Positions 62,574 through 64,000 of a stretch of DNA of 64,000 bases are shown piece by piece. A program made the position numbers and the translations under genes. The notes beneath the pieces were generated by a model. The model saw nothing but the letters and a program-made list of their open reading frames with translations, ran no database searches and was not told the origin of the DNA. Position 1 is the first letter of the stretch. Each line of letters opens with the position of its first letter. Source of the stretch: Holophaga sp. (GTDB taxonomy: Bacteria; Acidobacteriota; Holophagae; Holophagales; Holophagaceae); the NCBI GenBank assembly GCA_031292735.1, contig JARLGP010000310.1, positions 1 to 64,000 on the forward strand, in the 5' to 3' direction.

Positions 62574-63275
62574 ATGTTCCACAAAATTTCCCAGAAGAAG
62601 ATCAGCCAGGAAGTCTTCGAGCAGATCCGCGAAACCATCACCTCCGGATCGCTCCAGCCGGGCGACCGGCTCCCTTCGGAGCGGGAGCTGGCCATGCAGA
62701 TGGATGTGGGGCGCTCGTCCATCCGCGAGGCCATGCTTCGGCTGGAAGTGCTTGGATTCATTGAATTCCGTTCGGGGATGGGGGCCTTCGTGCGGTCCCT
62801 GACGGCCACTTCGCTTGGCGAGGGGATCGACAACCTGATTTCCGAAGGCCGCACCATTCTGGAACTGCTGGAACTGCGCAAGGTCCTGGAGTCCTGGGCG
62901 GCCTCGGTGGCCGCCCAGCGGGTGACCGCGGAGGAACTCAAGCAGCTTGGCCGGTGCCTCCAGAAGATGCGTCGGGAGGCCAGCAGCCCCAAGGGGGCGG
63001 AACACAACCTCGAATTCCACATGCTGCTGGCCCGGGCCACCCATAACACCCTCTTCTTCCATGTATTCAACACGATCAGCGACTGGATCGCCAAGGTCAC
63101 CCAGGAACTGCAGAAGGGCATGTACCTGGATCCGGTGGTGCACCTGGAACTGGTGGACCAGCACGCTGCCATCCTTTCCGCCATCACCCGGCGGGATCCC
63201 GCCGCGGCTTCGGACGCCATGGGCGCCCATATCGACTTCACGATGGCCAAGATCGGCGAAAGCCACGGGGATTGA
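62574..63275 (+). CDS. FadR-subfamily GntR regulator (second copy)
   Basis: 233 aa. Winged helix (LPSERELAMQMDVGRSSIRE, AMLRLEVLGFIEF) plus an FCD domain (NLEFHMLLARATHNTLFF, DQHAAILSAI, MGAHIDF) with its His metal ligands. Between a D-hydroxyacid dehydrogenase and a GlcD-type oxidase, so it probably answers to lactate or glycolate. The start is ATG 62574; ATG 62553 is in frame without a ribosome site. Confidence 0.92.
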   Translation: MFHKISQKKISQEVFEQIRETITSGSLQPGDRLPSERELAMQMDVGRSSIREAMLRLEVLGFIEFRSGMGAFVRSLTATSLGEGIDNLISEGRTILELLELRKVLESWAASVAAQRVTAEELKQLGRCLQKMRREASSPKGAEHNLEFHMLLARATHNTLFFHVFNTISDWIAKVTQELQKGMYLDPVVHLELVDQHAAILSAITRRDPAAASDAMGAHIDFTMAKIGESHGD

Positions 63276-63312
63276 CACTGCCGGATTCCGGGATGTTTGC
63301 ATGGACCGACCA

Positions 63313-63353
63313 TGGTAGGTTGTCAGACCATAGCATGGTCTGATAACCTACCA
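63313..63353. promoter_or_regulatory. 41-bp near-perfect palindrome upstream of the GlcD-like gene
   Basis: Two 19-bp arms (TGGTAGGTTGTCAGACCAT and ATGGTCTGATAACCTACCA) with a 3-bp centre, one mismatch. It contains nested TGGTCTGA and TGGT/ACCA half-sites typical of FadR-family operators. It lies 67 bp before the next ATG and 38 bp after the FadR stop; a perfect TTGACA at 63272-63277 lies just upstream, though its -10 is poor. No T-tail, so an operator fits better than a terminator. Confidence 0.7.
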
Positions 63354-63419
63354 CAAGTGCCCTGATCAGGACCGGCCACGGATTCCCAGCGCCGGAGGTA
63401 GCCCCAAGGAAGGCGTCCT

Positions 63420-64000
63420 ATGACTGACCCGTTTGAACCCTGGATTCCCGAAGCGTTGCGCCGGATCGTCGGGGCGGAGCATGTGCTGGCTTCCGACCTG
63501 GACCGCTTCGGCTATTCCTACGACTCGTCCTTCCTGCCCCTGGTGCCGGCCCAGAAGCCCGACCTGGTGGTGCGGCCCCGGACCGTCCAGGAGGTGTCCG
63601 GGGTCATGGCCCTGGCCCACCAGCACCACCTTCCGGTCACCCCCCGGGGCGCCGCCAGCGGCCGCACCGGAGGCTGCGTGCCGGTGGCCGGCGGCATCGC
63701 CCTGGCCCTGGACCGCATGACCGGCATCCTGGAGGTGGACGAAGCCAACATGATGGTGACCGTGGAGCCGGGGGTCCGCACCATGGATCTGCACGACGCC
63801 TGCGCGGCCCGGGGGCTGTTCTACCCGCCCGATCCGGGCAGCTGGAAGTACTGCACCATTGGCGGCAACGTGGCGGAGAACGCCGGCGGCATGCGGGCGG
63901 TGAAGTACGGCGTGACCAGCGACTACGTGATGGGCCTCCAGGTGGTCCTGGCCGACGGCGCGATCCTGGAAACCGGCGGCAAGGCCATCAAGAACGTCAC
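63420..64000 (+). CDS. GlcD/LctD-type FAD-linked oxidase (cut by window edge)
   Basis: The first 193 codons of a FAD-linked 2-hydroxyacid oxidase: PCMH FAD domain with TPRGAASGRTGGCVPVAGG, VTVEPGVRTMDLHD, DPGSWKYCTIGGNVAENAGG and [16 protein letters not shown]. Paralogue of the protein at 33469 (both have [13 protein letters not shown]). Possibly glycolate oxidase subunit GlcD or a second D-lactate dehydrogenase. AAGGAAGG lies before ATG 63420. The right end is missing. Confidence 0.9.
   Translation, partial: MTDPFEPWIPEALRRIVGAEHVLASDLDRFGYSYDSSFLPLVPAQKPDLVVRPRTVQEVSGVMALAHQHHLPVTPRGAASGRTGGCVPVAGGIALALDRMTGILEVDEANMMVTVEPGVRTMDLHDACAARGLFYPPDPGSWKYCTIGGNVAENAGGMRAVKYGVTSDYVMGLQVVLADGAILETGGKAIKNV

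Noticed and set aside
63272..63277. Perfect TTGACA as a full promoter for the GlcD-like gene
   Set aside because: The -10 windows at 15-18 bp spacing read ATGTTT, TGTTTG, GTTTGC or TTTGCA, all poor; kept only as a remark in the palindrome entry.

Overview
This 64 kb window is GC-rich, densely coded chromosomal DNA from a Gram-negative bacterium. KdsA, a LapB-type LPS assembly protein, DsbD and two SurA-like chaperones indicate an outer membrane. The best taxonomic guess is Acidobacteriota, class Holophagae (Geothrix/Holophaga-like). This is inference from gene content: a PTPS-III type enzyme of the kind known to replace FolB in Acidobacteria, a tungsten aldehyde oxidoreductase, an electron-bifurcating-type lactate dehydrogenase and a large Che cluster. 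I saw no rRNA, tRNA, CRISPR array, insertion sequence or prophage; the only defence-like locus is a small MNT/HEPN pair.

Layout. 1-6232: hybrid histidine kinase (cut by the left edge), recA, moaA and two unknown proteins. 6621-9421: HU, an RqcH/NFACT protein overlapping a catalytically altered isochorismatase-fold protein, and an Lrp regulator. 9551-15560: kdsA, an endonuclease III fused to a metal/cobalamin receptor domain, dsbD, the PTPS-III-like protein and a repeat-rich polysaccharide deacetylase. 15608-21284: ftsK, a DUF493 protein, isoaspartyl peptidase, AidB-type acyl-CoA dehydrogenase. 21311-29026 (minus): a signalling operon in the order FHA-GAF-adenylate cyclase, PilZ, CheY, CheZ-like, triple CheW, CheA, CheW-CheZ-like fusion. 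29100-34866: rimO, a FadR-type regulator and an EtfB/EtfA/D-lactate dehydrogenase operon with a palindromic operator at its promoter. 34908-44306: OsmC, PgpA, MNT/HEPN, XPB helicase and its divergent Helicase_C_3 partner, an ECF sigma with a probable anti-sigma, UDG, and a LapA-LapB fusion. 44476-45309: rplI and a second HU.

45381-52633 is a tungsten island: ferredoxin, tungsten aldehyde oxidoreductase and a ThiS/MoaD carrier next to a ModE-like regulator and the tupABC tungstate transporter, with moeA divergent. 52651-64000: small membrane protein, MscS channel, htpG, HD hydrolase, Bax-inhibitor-1 protein, two peptidyl-prolyl isomerases, S4 protein (possible RqcP), YhaM nuclease, then a second 2-hydroxyacid locus: D-2-hydroxyacid dehydrogenase, FadR regulator, a 41-bp near-perfect palindrome and a GlcD/LctD paralogue cut by the right edge.

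Main themes. Anaerobic electron chemistry (lactate via EtfAB, aldehydes via tungsten enzyme) is under FadR-type and ModE-like regulators. Unusual domain fusions recur (Nth + metal receptor, CheW + CheZ-like, LapA + LapB). Several genes have a -10-like hexamer 6-9 nt before the start codon and no ribosome binding site, suggesting leaderless transcripts. Coordinates are exact where start and stop codons were read; start choices resting on ribosome-site judgement are stated per entry. No database search was run, so family names come from motif recognition.
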